A DNA stretch of 64,000 bases. Source: JAPOUP01 sp965203605 (GTDB taxonomy: Bacteria; Pseudomonadota; Alphaproteobacteria; Rhodobacterales; Rhodobacteraceae). Of this stretch, positions 1 to 8,893 are shown one piece after another. Below the pieces are notes generated by a model that was not told where the DNA came from, searched no databases, and saw only the letters and a list, made by a program, of their open reading frames with translations. Made by a program: the position numbers and the translations under genes. Location of the stretch: contig OZ241902.1 in the NCBI GenBank assembly GCA_965203605.1, positions 4,464,001-4,528,000 of the forward strand, read 5' to 3'. Numbering within the stretch: the first letter of the stretch is position 1; every line of letters begins with the position of its first letter.

Positions 1-103
1 GGCTCTCGCAGCGCTTGTTTCGGGAGCCTACCGTCCGGCCCCGGGCGAGAAGGTCGCTGTTCTCGTGTGTGGCGCGAATCCGGATCCCGACCCCGTTGCC
101 TGA
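1..103 (+). CDS. C-terminal end of a PLP-dependent threonine/serine dehydratase-like enzyme (partial)
   Basis: An open frame enters from the left edge (first full codon at base 2) and stops at TGA 101-103, leaving 33 residues. They contain a run GEKVAVLVCGANPDP. This resembles the last strand and cofactor-phosphate region of fold-type II PLP enzymes such as threonine dehydratase or serine racemase, where the family has a V-x-V-L-S/C-G-G-N pattern near the C-terminus. The upstream body lies outside the window, so the substrate cannot be judged. It is followed 68 bases later by dapD on the same strand. Confidence 0.5.
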   Translation, partial: ALAALVSGAYRPAPGEKVAVLVCGANPDPDPVA

Positions 104-171
104 TCCAGATTGCCGCCCGATACCAACTCCGGTATAGCGGCGTCGAATCCATGCGTTGTGAGAACGTTCCC

Positions 172-999
172 ATGTCCGATGCCCAGCTCGAAGCCGCCAT
201 TGAAGCCGCCTGGGAGAGGCGGGACCGAATTGGCCCCGACACGGTCGGCGAGACCCGGAATGCGATCGAGGATACACTTGCTGCATTGGATTCGGGCTCA
301 CTTCGCGTTGCCGAACGAAGGGAAGGCGGTGACTGGCACGTGAACCAGTGGGCGAAGAAGGCCGTTCTGCTGGGGTTTCGGCTGCAGGACATGGAATTGC
401 AGTCCGGAAGCGCCCAGGGTGGAGGCTGGTGGGACAAGGTCGACAGCAAATGGAAGGACTGGGACGATGGAACCTGGCGTTCGGCCGGGTTCCGGGCAGT
501 TCCGAATTGCGTTGTCCGCAGGTCTGCGTTCATTGCGCCTGGCGTCGTGCTGATGCCGAGCTTCGTCAATCTTGGCGCCTATGTCGATGAGGGCACCATG
601 GTCGACACCTGGGCGACGGTGGGTTCCTGTGCACAGATCGGGAAAGATGTCCACCTATCCGGAGGTGTCGGGATAGGCGGCGTTCTGGAGCCAATGCAGG
701 CAGGGCCCACCATCATCGAGGACAACTGCTTCATCGGAGCGCGTTCCGAGGTGGTCGAGGGCTGCATCGTCCGTGAAGGATCGGTATTGGGCATGGGTGT
801 CTTTATTGGCAGGTCAACCAAAATCGTCGATCGGGACACCGGCAAGGTCTTATACGGAGAGGTGCCGCCGTATTCGGTGGTTGTGGCTGGCTCAATGCCA
901 TCAAGGAATGGTGTTAGCCTTTACTGCGCGGTAATCGTGAAGAGGGTCGATGAGCGGACGCGGGCGAAGACCGCCATAAACGACCTGCTGCGTGACTGA
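172..999 (+). CDS. dapD: 2,3,4,5-tetrahydropyridine-2,6-dicarboxylate N-succinyltransferase
   Basis: This cytosolic enzyme transfers succinyl from succinyl-CoA to tetrahydrodipicolinate in the succinylase branch of lysine/diaminopimelate synthesis. The 275-residue length is normal for DapD. The N-terminal third is helical. From about residue 110 the protein shows the left-handed beta-helix made of hexapeptide repeats, with the signatures NLGAYVDEGTMVDTW, VGSCAQIG and GARSEVVEGCIV. The frame is open upstream to 67, but the ATG at 172 begins the family's usual N-terminus (MSDAQLEAAI), so I take that start. A small unknown ORF and dapE follow on the same strand, consistent with a lysine pathway cluster. 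Confidence 0.95.
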   Translation: MSDAQLEAAIEAAWERRDRIGPDTVGETRNAIEDTLAALDSGSLRVAERREGGDWHVNQWAKKAVLLGFRLQDMELQSGSAQGGGWWDKVDSKWKDWDDGTWRSAGFRAVPNCVVRRSAFIAPGVVLMPSFVNLGAYVDEGTMVDTWATVGSCAQIGKDVHLSGGVGIGGVLEPMQAGPTIIEDNCFIGARSEVVEGCIVREGSVLGMGVFIGRSTKIVDRDTGKVLYGEVPPYSVVVAGSMPSRNGVSLYCAVIVKRVDERTRAKTAINDLLRD

Positions 1000-1149
1000 G
1001 GGTCTGTCGTTCACGTTGACCGGCAACATGCCCTTAAGGTAGCGACAGCGCCCTGGGAACGCCCTAAGGAAACTTCCGGGGAGGGCGGAGGTGCGCGTTG
1101 GCCGTTCGCACAGCAGCTTGAGCGGCTGAAAACTCTAGGTCCATTGCCG

Positions 1150-1503
1150 ATGAAGGGAGTGGCATTCGACATGAGCGAGGCCAGGGATCCGCTGGAAGTT
1201 TTCACACTCATTGTTGAGGTTGGGCGCAGCAAGGATGACGGGCTTCCCAAAGACGCGACCGGGGCAGCCCTGATGTGCTTTTCGAGTGGCCACCACGAAG
1301 CGGAAGCTGTGCGGGAAACGGTGGCTGTCCTGAAAGGTGCCGGAATGGCGCCTCTCGAAGTCTCGAGTTATGGCACGCTACAGGAACGGCATGCCGAGGG
1401 TCACGATATATCGAGCGACGAAACCGATCTAATGCAGCGGGCCATCAGCGAGAATTCGGTGATTGTCGCACAACTAACTCCGTTTTTCGATGACTGTGCC
1501 TAG
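1150..1503 (+). CDS. Small hypothetical protein between dapD and dapE
   Basis: This 117-residue ORF is acidic, has no signal peptide or membrane segment, and belongs to no family I recognise. Its composition (balanced Glu/Asp/Lys, a central FSSGHHEAEAVRETVAVLK helix-like stretch) looks like a real cytosolic protein rather than chance frame. The ATG at 1150 is chosen; an in-frame TTG at 1144 is the alternative. It sits 150 bases after dapD and about 185 before dapE, so it is probably co-transcribed with the diaminopimelate genes. Its function is unknown, and involvement in that pathway rests only on position. Confidence 0.55.
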   Translation: MKGVAFDMSEARDPLEVFTLIVEVGRSKDDGLPKDATGAALMCFSSGHHEAEAVRETVAVLKGAGMAPLEVSSYGTLQERHAEGHDISSDETDLMQRAISENSVIVAQLTPFFDDCA

Positions 1504-1688
1504 ATATTGCCATCGACGGATCGCTCCAGAGATGCCTGGCCAATGATCGTCGGCTCCTGCCAGGTGACTCTAGCGGAAAACTGTGTGAAGCACCGTTGTG
1601 GATGCCAGGGACCGGCACCAGTCCGTTGGCCTGATCTTCCATCAACGCAGGAGTTGGGGAATGGCGAGGCGTGTGCTCGGAGGAGGGT

Positions 1689-2837
1689 ATGGTAGAGCCC
1701 GTCGATCCGGTTGAGCTAACGGCACAGCTCGTCCGATGTCCTTCGGTGACTCCCGCTGAGGCGGGAGCTCTGAAACTGCTGCAGGAGCGGTTGCAGCACT
1801 CGGGATTCGAGTGCGAGAGGGTTGAGCGCGGCGGTATCAGCAATCTGTTCGCCCGCTGGGGTGACCGGGGTCATCCACGTACATTTGGGTTCAATGGTCA
1901 CACCGATGTGGTTCCCGTCGGGAATCCGTCGGATTGGACGGTGGACGCATTCGGTGCCGAGATTCACGATGGCTGGCTCTGCGGAAGGGGAGCGGTGGAC
2001 ATGAAGTCCGGTGTTGCGGCGTTTGTCGCAGCTGCGATCGACTTTGTATGCCAGGCGCCGCCAGACGGCGCGGTGATTCTTGCCATTACCGGCGACGAGG
2101 AAGGGGATGCGATAGATGGCACCTTGGCCCTGTTGGATTGGATGACCGCAAATGGCGAAAAAATGTCCGTCTGCCTGGTTGGCGAGCCTACATGCCAGTC
2201 GTCATTGGGAGACACGCTGAAGATCGGCCGCCGCGGCTCGTTGACGGCGAAGCTCACCGCGACAGGAATTCAGGGGCATTCCGCGTATCCTCATCGTTCG
2301 AAGAACCCTGTCCACGCGATCGCGAAACTGGTGGATCGGCTTGCCAGTCACCCTCTGGACGAGGGTACCGCTTTTTTCGATCCCTCCTCGCTTGCTGTTA
2401 CGTCCATTGATACGGGCAATCCGGCCAGCAACGTGATCCCGGCCACCTGCTTTGCCACTGTGAATATCCGCTTCAATGACGCGCATTCGGCCGACGGTCT
2501 CCAACGTTGGCTTGAGTCAGAGGCGACCGCAGTGGCGGAAGAGACGGGAGTGGGGATCAGGTTGAACGTGAAGGTTTCAGGCGAGAGTTTCGTAACGGTG
2601 CCCGGTGCCCTGTCCGACCTTGTCACTAGGGTGATCGAGACCGAAACAGGAATGGTCCCCACACACTCGACTTCGGGTGGAACCTCGGACTCGCGGTTCA
2701 TCAAGGATCATTGTCCTGTGGTGGAATTCGGACTTGTGGGTAGGGCAATGCATCAGGTTGATGAGCGGGTGGAGGTGGCCGACATCATCGCGCTGACGGC
2801 GGTCTACCGGAGGGTGTTGGATGCGTATTTCGCCTGA
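1689..2837 (+). CDS. dapE: Succinyl-diaminopimelate desuccinylase
   Basis: DapE is an M20-family zinc hydrolase that releases succinate from N-succinyl-LL-diaminopimelate, two steps after DapD. The metal and catalytic signatures are all visible: GHTDVVP near residue 65, GRGAVDMKSG near 98, ITGDEEGDA (catalytic Glu) near 132, a VGEPT strand, and a C-terminal MHQVDE supplying the last metal ligand. Length is about 382 residues, normal for the family. An AGGAGG sits only two bases before the ATG at 1689, which is too close. The in-frame GTG at 1671 is therefore a real alternative start, adding six residues. Confidence 0.93.
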   Translation: MVEPVDPVELTAQLVRCPSVTPAEAGALKLLQERLQHSGFECERVERGGISNLFARWGDRGHPRTFGFNGHTDVVPVGNPSDWTVDAFGAEIHDGWLCGRGAVDMKSGVAAFVAAAIDFVCQAPPDGAVILAITGDEEGDAIDGTLALLDWMTANGEKMSVCLVGEPTCQSSLGDTLKIGRRGSLTAKLTATGIQGHSAYPHRSKNPVHAIAKLVDRLASHPLDEGTAFFDPSSLAVTSIDTGNPASNVIPATCFATVNIRFNDAHSADGLQRWLESEATAVAEETGVGIRLNVKVSGESFVTVPGALSDLVTRVIETETGMVPTHSTSGGTSDSRFIKDHCPVVEFGLVGRAMHQVDERVEVADIIALTAVYRRVLDAYFA

Positions 2838-2882
2838 ATCGGTTCCATCCACCTTCCTGTCAACCGAAGCAGGTGGTGATCG

Positions 2883-3458
2883 ATGACGGCGCGTCAGGTT
2901 TTCCTGATGGTCAGGGAACCTCAGGCGGGGCGGGTGAAGACCCGTCTTGGCACTGAGATCGGCATGACTGATGCGGCGTGGTGGTACCGCCATCAGGTTG
3001 CCCGTATGATTCGCCGGCTTGAGTGCCCGAAATGGAGTTTCACGCTGGCGATTGCCCCCGATACCGCCTTTGCCAGCCCAGTATGGCCACTCCGGATACC
3101 ACGTATCGCGCAGGGGCGTGGCGATCTTGGCCAACGCATGTCGGGGCTGTTTGGTTCAGGGCCACCTGGTCCGGCCGTGATTGTCGGGAGCGACATTCCG
3201 GATCTCGCGGCCAGCCATGTTGCCCATGCCTTTTGCCTCCTCGGGCGCAATGATGCCGTCTTCGGCCCTAGCTCGGACGGAGGATACTGGCTTGTGGGGT
3301 TGAGGCGCACTTTGCCGCTACCACCCGGGATTTTCCGGAACGTACGCTGGTCGACCTCGTATGCACTTGCCGACAGCATTGCGTCGCTGCCCGACTATCG
3401 GGTCGCACTTGCCGACACGCTCAGGGATGTCGACTCAGGAGAGGATCTGACGGCATGA
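2883..3458 (+). CDS. TIGR04282/DUF2064-type nucleotidyl/glycosyl transferase-like protein
   Basis: This 191-residue protein has a GT-A/nucleotidyltransferase-like fold signature. It starts with a strand followed by VREPQAGRVKTRLGTEIG, the conserved KTRL motif of the TIGR04282 (DUF2064) family. It continues with IVGSDIPDL and the FGPSSDGGYWLVGL motif typical of that family. Family members are often described as arsenosugar or cofactor-related glycosyltransferases, but the substrate here is not known. It lies 45 bases after dapE and 31 bases before rnr, so it probably shares their transcript. Confidence 0.8.
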   Translation: MTARQVFLMVREPQAGRVKTRLGTEIGMTDAAWWYRHQVARMIRRLECPKWSFTLAIAPDTAFASPVWPLRIPRIAQGRGDLGQRMSGLFGSGPPGPAVIVGSDIPDLAASHVAHAFCLLGRNDAVFGPSSDGGYWLVGLRRTLPLPPGIFRNVRWSTSYALADSIASLPDYRVALADTLRDVDSGEDLTA

Positions 3459-3489
3459 CGCACGCATTTTCCTGCCATACCTTGCGACC

Positions 3490-5724
3490 ATGAGGGGATT
3501 GCCCACCAAATCGCAGGTCATGGACTGGATTTCAGAAAATCCCGACCGGGCCACCAAGCGTGACATCGCCCGTGCGTTCGGCATAAGGGGAGCCGACCGC
3601 ATCGATCTAAAGCGGCTGTTGCGGGAGTTGGAGCGCGGCGGTCATTTGGAAAGACACAGAAGAGCCTATCGGGATCCGGAAAGTCTTCCACCGGTTACAG
3701 TGCTTGAGGTAGACGGTCCGAATGCTGATGGCGATCTCTTCGCCAGTCCGCTTGGGTGGAATGGGACAGGGCCGGAGCCACGCGTCCTGGTTGTGCATCG
3801 ACCATCTGGTCCGGCGCTTGGAGCGGGCGACCGGATCCTCGCCCGACTGACCGCGGTGAAGGCGGAACGCCATACCTATGAAGCACGTCTGATCCGTCGT
3901 ATTGGCCGGAACCCGCGCAGGGTTCTCGGGATTTATCGTGAGGGCCCGGAGGGCGGTCGCATCGTGCCGGTCGAGAAGGGTTCGGCTCAGGAATGGCGCA
4001 TCACGGATGCGGCCGCGTCGGGGGTGCGGGATGGTGAATTGGTTGAAGCCGAACCTATCGCCCGCAGTGGTCGCATCGGTTTTCCCGCTGCCCGGATCGC
4101 AGCCACACTTGGCGATCCGGCGGCGCCCGGGTCCGTATCACTGATTGCCATACATCGGCATGGAATTCCCGATGGTTTCCCTGAAGAGGCAATCGCTGAA
4201 TCGGTGGCTGCGAAACCTGTTGGCCTTGCCGGACGGGAGGATCTGTCCGAGCTACCGTTTGTTACCATTGATCCGGAAGACGCCCGGGACCACGACGATG
4301 CCTGCTTTGCGGAGCGGGACACGGATCGGAAGAATCCAGGTGGGCATATCGTCTGGGTGGCTATCGCCGATGTGGCCGCATACGTTGGGCCGGGCACTGC
4401 GCTCGACACGGAGGCTCGCCGCCGTGGCAATTCGACCTATTTCACGGATCGTGTCGTACCAATGCTTCCCGAGCGTCTATCGAGCGATCTCTGCTCGCTA
4501 CGGGAGGGGCTGCCGCGACCCTGCATCGCCGTCGAACTGAAGCTCGATTCCGAGGGCAACAAACTGGCGCACCGTTTTACAAGGGGATTGATGAAGTCGG
4601 TTGCTTCGCTCAACTATACTGAGGTGCAGGCTGCGAGAGACGGCGAGGCAGAAGGCAGATGCGCCGATCTGGCTGCCGGCGTCCTTCACCCTCTCTTCGA
4701 TGCCTATGCCGCCCTCAGGCGCGCCCGCGACCGGCGTGCGCCACTTGACCTCGAACTTCCTGAGCGCGCGATCAGGCTTGCGGATGACGGTAAGGTTGAG
4801 GCTGTCGGACTGAAGAAACGGTTGGACGCGCATCGACTGATCGAGGAGTTCATGATTCTGGCGAATGTCGCCGCTGCGGAGGTTCTGTCCAGGCGGCGGT
4901 GTCCTTTGCTTTACCGTGTTCACGAAGAACCTGCGCCGGAGCGGCTGGACACGTTGCGCGAAGTGGTGCAGGCCAGCGGTCTCACGCTAGCCAAGGGGCA
5001 GATGCTACGTACCGCGCAGCTGAATTCGCTGCTGGCGCAGGCAAGGGGTGGGGAGTTTGACGAGTTGGTCAATCTCTCGACTCTGCGTGCTATGCAGCAG
5101 GCCTATTACCACTCCGCAAACCTGGGGCATTTTGGACTGGCCCTGCGCAGCTACGCCCATTTCACGTCACCGATCCGACGCTATGCCGATCTGATCGTTC
5201 ACCGCGCGTTGATTTCCACATATGGCTGGGGCGAAGACGGCCTGTCACCGGGAGATATCGATCGGCTGGAAGCCACGGCCAGACACGTTTCAGAGACCGA
5301 ACGTCGCTCGATGGCCGCCGAGCGCGAAACGAATGACCGCTATCTCGCCGCCTATCTGTCGGAACGGGTGGGCGGCGAGTTTACGGGGCGAATCAATGGC
5401 ATCCAGAGATTTGGTGTATTCGTGCGTCTGGACGAGACCGGTGCCGATGGCCTGATACCGGTCCGTTCGATCGGCGATGAGTGCTTCTTTCATGACCGAG
5501 GAAGCCAATCCCTGACAGGTGAGGACTCCGGTCTGGAACTGACGATTGGACTGGCCGTCAGGGTACGTCTGTCCGAGGCCGTTCCTGTGACTGGTGGCCT
5601 GAAACTCGAACTGCTCGGCGTGAATGGTGAGGTGCTTCCGCGACGGCGGACCCGACGGAGGGCGGGCACATCGAGGCGGAGATTGGGAAGGTCCAACAGC
5701 AGGATCTCAAGGACCGGCCGTTAG
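3490..5724 (+). CDS. rnr: Ribonuclease R (3'-5' exoribonuclease)
   Basis: RNase R degrades structured RNA processively from the 3' end. The 744-residue protein shows an N-terminal winged-helix region (ATKRDIARAFGIRG near residue 20) and cold-shock-type OB domains. The RNB catalytic domain starts near residue 255 with the metal-binding aspartates in DPEDARDHDDA. It includes the typical HFTSPIRRYADLIVHRAL near 555. A C-terminal S1 domain (near 625-690, GRINGIQRFGVFVRL) and a basic Arg-rich tail follow. The basic tail is usual for RNase R and helps bind RNA or ribosomes. It is the last gene of the dap cluster on this strand. Confidence 0.95.
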   Translation: MRGLPTKSQVMDWISENPDRATKRDIARAFGIRGADRIDLKRLLRELERGGHLERHRRAYRDPESLPPVTVLEVDGPNADGDLFASPLGWNGTGPEPRVLVVHRPSGPALGAGDRILARLTAVKAERHTYEARLIRRIGRNPRRVLGIYREGPEGGRIVPVEKGSAQEWRITDAAASGVRDGELVEAEPIARSGRIGFPAARIAATLGDPAAPGSVSLIAIHRHGIPDGFPEEAIAESVAAKPVGLAGREDLSELPFVTIDPEDARDHDDACFAERDTDRKNPGGHIVWVAIADVAAYVGPGTALDTEARRRGNSTYFTDRVVPMLPERLSSDLCSLREGLPRPCIAVELKLDSEGNKLAHRFTRGLMKSVASLNYTEVQAARDGEAEGRCADLAAGVLHPLFDAYAALRRARDRRAPLDLELPERAIRLADDGKVEAVGLKKRLDAHRLIEEFMILANVAAAEVLSRRRCPLLYRVHEEPAPERLDTLREVVQASGLTLAKGQMLRTAQLNSLLAQARGGEFDELVNLSTLRAMQQAYYHSANLGHFGLALRSYAHFTSPIRRYADLIVHRALISTYGWGEDGLSPGDIDRLEATARHVSETERRSMAAERETNDRYLAAYLSERVGGEFTGRINGIQRFGVFVRLDETGADGLIPVRSIGDECFFHDRGSQSLTGEDSGLELTIGLAVRVRLSEAVPVTGGLKLELLGVNGEVLPRRRTRRRAGTSRRRLGRSNSRISRTGR

Positions 5725-6405
5725 GTTGAGCGGTTGCGTCAGGTATTTGGCAGCGCACTGCAGTTGCGCTGCGTGCCCGGAAATCCCGTAATCTTCCGGT
5801 GAGGCTGCAATCGCCTCGGTTGATGCACCCTTACGCGTGCCCTGCTCCGCTCTGGAGTGCAAGACCAAGGACGGTGGCGATCGGGTTTCCGGCCGCGTGA
5901 TGCTGTGCTTCGGATGGAAGTGGAATCCACCACAGCGAAGGGAAGTGACCGAGAAACCCGGGAACAGCGGCGCTTCCTGACCCAATCCGGATCAATGGCC
6001 GAGTCGTGAGACTCCGAAGGAGGGGCGGTTCACCATCCGTGCGCCTTTGGCCGCAATCGCAAGGTTCCGAAAGATGTGCGAAGATGATCGTTGAATCTAT
6101 GTCGACATGCTCTGGATCATGATGGATAGCTTTGAGAAGGAAGCTCAGATACCACAGGTGGTCCGAACCGGATGATTGCGGGCCGGCAACGGAAAGAGGC
6201 AGATAAAGAAGATACATCGGGGAACCCAGTACACCTGAAAGAAAAAAACGGCCAGGGGAAGCATTACGCCTCCGCAGACCGTGAGAGCCACAGCCTCCCC
6301 GACCGTTTCTCAATCATCCATGTTGTGGTTGAAAATGTCAAGCAGTGCGCATCACTGCGACAGTCGGTAGCGTCTATTGTCACGGCTCGAATGGCTGAAC
6401 GATTA
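5725..6405. other. Gene-free interval between rnr and an IS5 derivative
   Basis: About 680 bases with no convincing gene. Open frames on both strands here are short, rich in Arg/Ser/Pro and lack recognisable motifs or good ribosome binding sites. No clear terminator with a T-run was seen after rnr. It may be decayed sequence. Confidence 0.5.
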
Positions 6406-6690
6406 GGGCCTGTTGACAGTCATGTTGCCGTGACCACGCCGGCAGCGGGATGGATCCCCGCCGCGAAGCCCGCGTCCGTCCTGTCGTAGCGCGTCGCCAC
6501 CGCCGGGAACTCCCTGGTTCTGGCGAAGAGGTTCCCGACCTGGCGCCGCCACCCGTACAGCTCCCGGGGTTCCGTCCTGTCCGCATCCATCCTGTCTTTT
6601 GCCCGTTCTGCCTGTGCCGCCGTTCCGGCGCACATTGCCGCAGAAACGGCAGGGAACGCGCCGAATCGCAACCCAATTGTCAACAGGCCC
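6406..6690 (-). mobile_element. IS5-family (IS427-like) internal deletion derivative with intact terminal inverted repeats
   Basis: The 285-bp element is bounded by the inverted repeat GGGCCTGTTGACA (6406-6418) and its complement TGTCAACAGGCCC (6678-6690), flanked on both sides by TA (6404-6405 and 6691-6692) as target duplication. Read on the minus strand, it holds about 85 codons ending near 6420. The last ~45 residues resemble an IS5 transposase C-terminus, notably EFPAVATRYDRTDAGFAAG, the equivalent of the usual W-R-R-I-A-T-R-Y-D-R stretch. The rest of the transposase, including the catalytic residues, is gone, so the element is non-autonomous. It abuts the rpsD stop codon. Confidence 0.75.
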
Positions 6691-7310
6691 TAGTTCTTGG
6701 CGTAGTATTCGACGACCAGGTGCGGCTCCATGACCACTGAGAACGGCACGTCGCCCAAGCCCGGCGCGCGCACGAAAGTGGCAACCATCTTCGAGTAATC
6801 CACGTCAATGTAGTCCGGGACGTCACGCTCGCTCAGCTGAGTGGCCTCAAGCACAACGGCAAGCTGTTTGGAGCGGTCCCGAACCTCGATGATGTCTCCC
6901 TCCTTAACGCGGTAGCTTGGGATATTCACGCGGCGGCCGTTCACCCTGATATGCCCGTGATTCACGAACTGGCGCGCGGCGAACACGGTGGGCACAAATT
7001 TCGAGCGGTAGACGACGGCGTCAAGGCGGCGTTCCAGCAGTCCGATCAGGTTTTCGCCGGTATCGCCCTTCATTCTTGCGGCTTCGGCATAGATCCGCTT
7101 GAACTGCTTTTCGGTCAGGTCCCCGTAGTGACCCTTGAGCTTCTGCTTCGCACGAAGCTGGATGCCGAAATCCGACATCTTTCCCTTGCGGCGCTGACCG
7201 TGCTGACCGGGTCCGTATTCCCGGCGGTTTACCGGGGACTTCGGGCGACCCCAGATATTCTCTCCCATCCGACGATCGATCTTATATTTGGCAGCGGTGC
7301 GTTTGGTCAC
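6690..7310 (-). CDS. rpsD: 30S ribosomal protein S4
   Basis: S4 is a primary 16S rRNA-binding protein that nucleates small-subunit assembly. The 206 residues align by eye with the family throughout: an N-terminal domain with YGPGQHGQRRKGKMSDFG, then the S4 RNA-binding domain (RLDAVVYRSKFVPTVFAARQ, HGHIRVNGRRVNIPSYRV). It ends in LVVEYYAKN. The start is GTG at 7310-7308 with AAGGAG upstream on the minus strand. The stop TAG is made of the TA target site plus the first base of the adjacent IS5 derivative, so the protein appears undamaged. The gene is monocistronic and divergent from the DUF1489 gene. Confidence 0.96.
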   Translation of the reverse strand: MTKRTAAKYKIDRRMGENIWGRPKSPVNRREYGPGQHGQRRKGKMSDFGIQLRAKQKLKGHYGDLTEKQFKRIYAEAARMKGDTGENLIGLLERRLDAVVYRSKFVPTVFAARQFVNHGHIRVNGRRVNIPSYRVKEGDIIEVRDRSKQLAVVLEATQLSERDVPDYIDVDYSKMVATFVRAPGLGDVPFSVVMEPHLVVEYYAKN

Positions 7311-7429
7311 CTCTGATCTCCTTCATTGTCTCAGGCCTCCCGATAGCCAGGAGGTGCGCGTTCGAAGGGCGTTGTCCTCTCCCAATCGGGCGACAGGCAT
7401 CCTCTTGCGAGGGCCGCCAACACCAAAGT

Positions 7430-7491
7430 GCCTGTCCCGGCGAACCCCGCCGGGAAGACAGGCCTTTAATCCAGAGGGAACGACGAGTCAA
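7430..7491 (-). promoter_or_regulatory. Putative rpsD promoter with adjacent strong hairpin
   Basis: On the minus strand TTGACT (7491-7486) and TTAAAG (7469-7464), 16 bases apart, resemble a sigma-70 promoter facing rpsD. Immediately downstream, 7430-7463 forms a long stem: GCCTGTC-CCGGCG pairs with CGCCGGG-GACAGGC around a short loop. The hairpin would lie at the 5' end of the rpsD leader and could act in autoregulation. Read in the other direction it is followed by CTTTAAT and could be a weak terminator. Both roles are inference. Confidence 0.3.
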
Positions 7492-7715
7492 CTGGCGCTT
7501 GACGGATGAAGGAGTCAATGACTCACTCCGGCATCCAAGGGTGTTCCATCAAGAAACTTCAGCCGGTATTGCATGTCCGGAATCTGTGCTGCGATTGTCG
7601 TGGTGAAGCGATTCATACCGGAATCCCGGACAGGGAACCGCAGCGGATTCGGTCAATTCAAATGACGCTGGCGTTGTTTGTGGAGGCTTGGAATGTTCAG
7701 ACCATTGACGGTTTC

Positions 7716-8189
7716 ATGGGAGACGCTCAGTTGGCAACCCACGTAAACCTGATCAAGCTGTCCGTCGGTTCGGAGAGCGTGGAAAGCCTCAGTCACTGGC
7801 AACGATCAGCGGCCGCCAAGGGCCGGGATGGCTTCCCCCGGCACGTTACCCGGATGTGGCCAAGGCGCGAACCTGAGATCCTGAATGGTGGAAGTATCTA
7901 CTGGGTTATCGGCGGAATGATCTCATGCCGACAGAGAATCCTACGGTTCGACGAAGTCATCGGTGGCGATGGAATCCGCCGATGTGCCATCGTGCTCGAC
8001 CCAAATCTGGTTCGGTTGGTTCCGGTGCCGAAGCGGCCGTTTCAGGGATGGAGGTATCTCCGGCCAGAGGATTCACCACCCGACATCGAGTTGGGCGACA
8101 CTGGACAGGAACGTCTTCCGTCGGAACTGAATATCGCTCTGACCGAAATCGGTGTGCTGTCGAGAAATGTCACCGCAAGCGGGAAATGA
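7716..8189 (+). CDS. DUF1489 family protein
   Basis: The 157-residue product matches the alphaproteobacterial DUF1489 family by its conserved segments: an N-terminal HVNLIKLSVGSESVESL, then LNGGSIYWVIGGMISCRQRI, DGIRRCAIVLDPNLV and FQGWRYLRPEDSPPDI. Family proteins are about 140-150 residues, so the ATG at 7716 (or TTG at 7731) is preferred over the longer open frame from 7506. The biochemical role of the family is unknown. The gene is divergent from rpsD across a roughly 400-base region that contains the predicted rpsD promoter and hairpin. Confidence 0.85.
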   Translation: MGDAQLATHVNLIKLSVGSESVESLSHWQRSAAAKGRDGFPRHVTRMWPRREPEILNGGSIYWVIGGMISCRQRILRFDEVIGGDGIRRCAIVLDPNLVRLVPVPKRPFQGWRYLRPEDSPPDIELGDTGQERLPSELNIALTEIGVLSRNVTASGK

Positions 8190-8344
8190 CCGGCGGGCAC
8201 TACGACCTCCACCACACCCGCAGCGCTGGCGACAGTCTTGTTGGCTGTGTCCGCAAATTCGCTCCCATTGCCAAGCCTGACTCAGAACATGCCTCGTGAG
8301 ATTGACATTGAAGTCTCCTTTCTTTCAACCCATCAAGCCCAGCC

Positions 8345-8458
8345 TCATGCGCTCCCGCCGCTGGAATGGGCCGGAGGGACGGCATAAGGCAACAGGCATG
8401 TTCTCCGCAGCCACATACTCCGATCCATTCCGGTTGCCTGAACATACGAGGCGGAGGT
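8345..8458. mobile_element. Solo, diverged end of an IS110-type element
   Basis: This stretch is recognisably related to the non-coding end of the IS110 element at about 46075-46200. Shared blocks occur in the same order: CCGGAGGGACGGC, a GGCAAC-x-GGCATGTTCT block, CAGCCAC, and finally GAACATACGAGGC. The intervening bases differ or are deleted, so this is an old or related copy. No transposase remains next to it. The rest of the 8190-8893 gap holds no gene I can support. Confidence 0.5.
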
Positions 8459-8893
8459 GACCTGTTTCTCCGGCACATTATGTTACATTTCGGAATCGAA
8501 TTGGGGACAATCTACCCGACCACGCGGCTTCGCGTTTCGACTTACAGCAAGATGCCGATGCCTGTTTCTCTTTCTGTGGAACCCGGATGCCGGACGTCCT
8601 GATCAACGATCCCGCAATCCCGAAGCTCATGGCCCCATATCGCAGCTTGGGCAACCCTAACCATCCAAGCTGATGGCCGCGGCTATCAATCATATTGCAA
8701 GGACGCAGAGTTGCCACGCAACGCCAGAATCTCCGGATCAAAGTCTTGTGCAGTGCCGCGAACGTCCGGCTTCAGCTTCCGGCAGTCGACAGGCCAGACC
8801 GGACGAAAGACACTCCATGACACTTCGGCAGGTTGCAACGGAGTTGTTTCCTGTTCATCCTGGCCCTAGAACAGCATTGGCGAGGTGAGTTCC

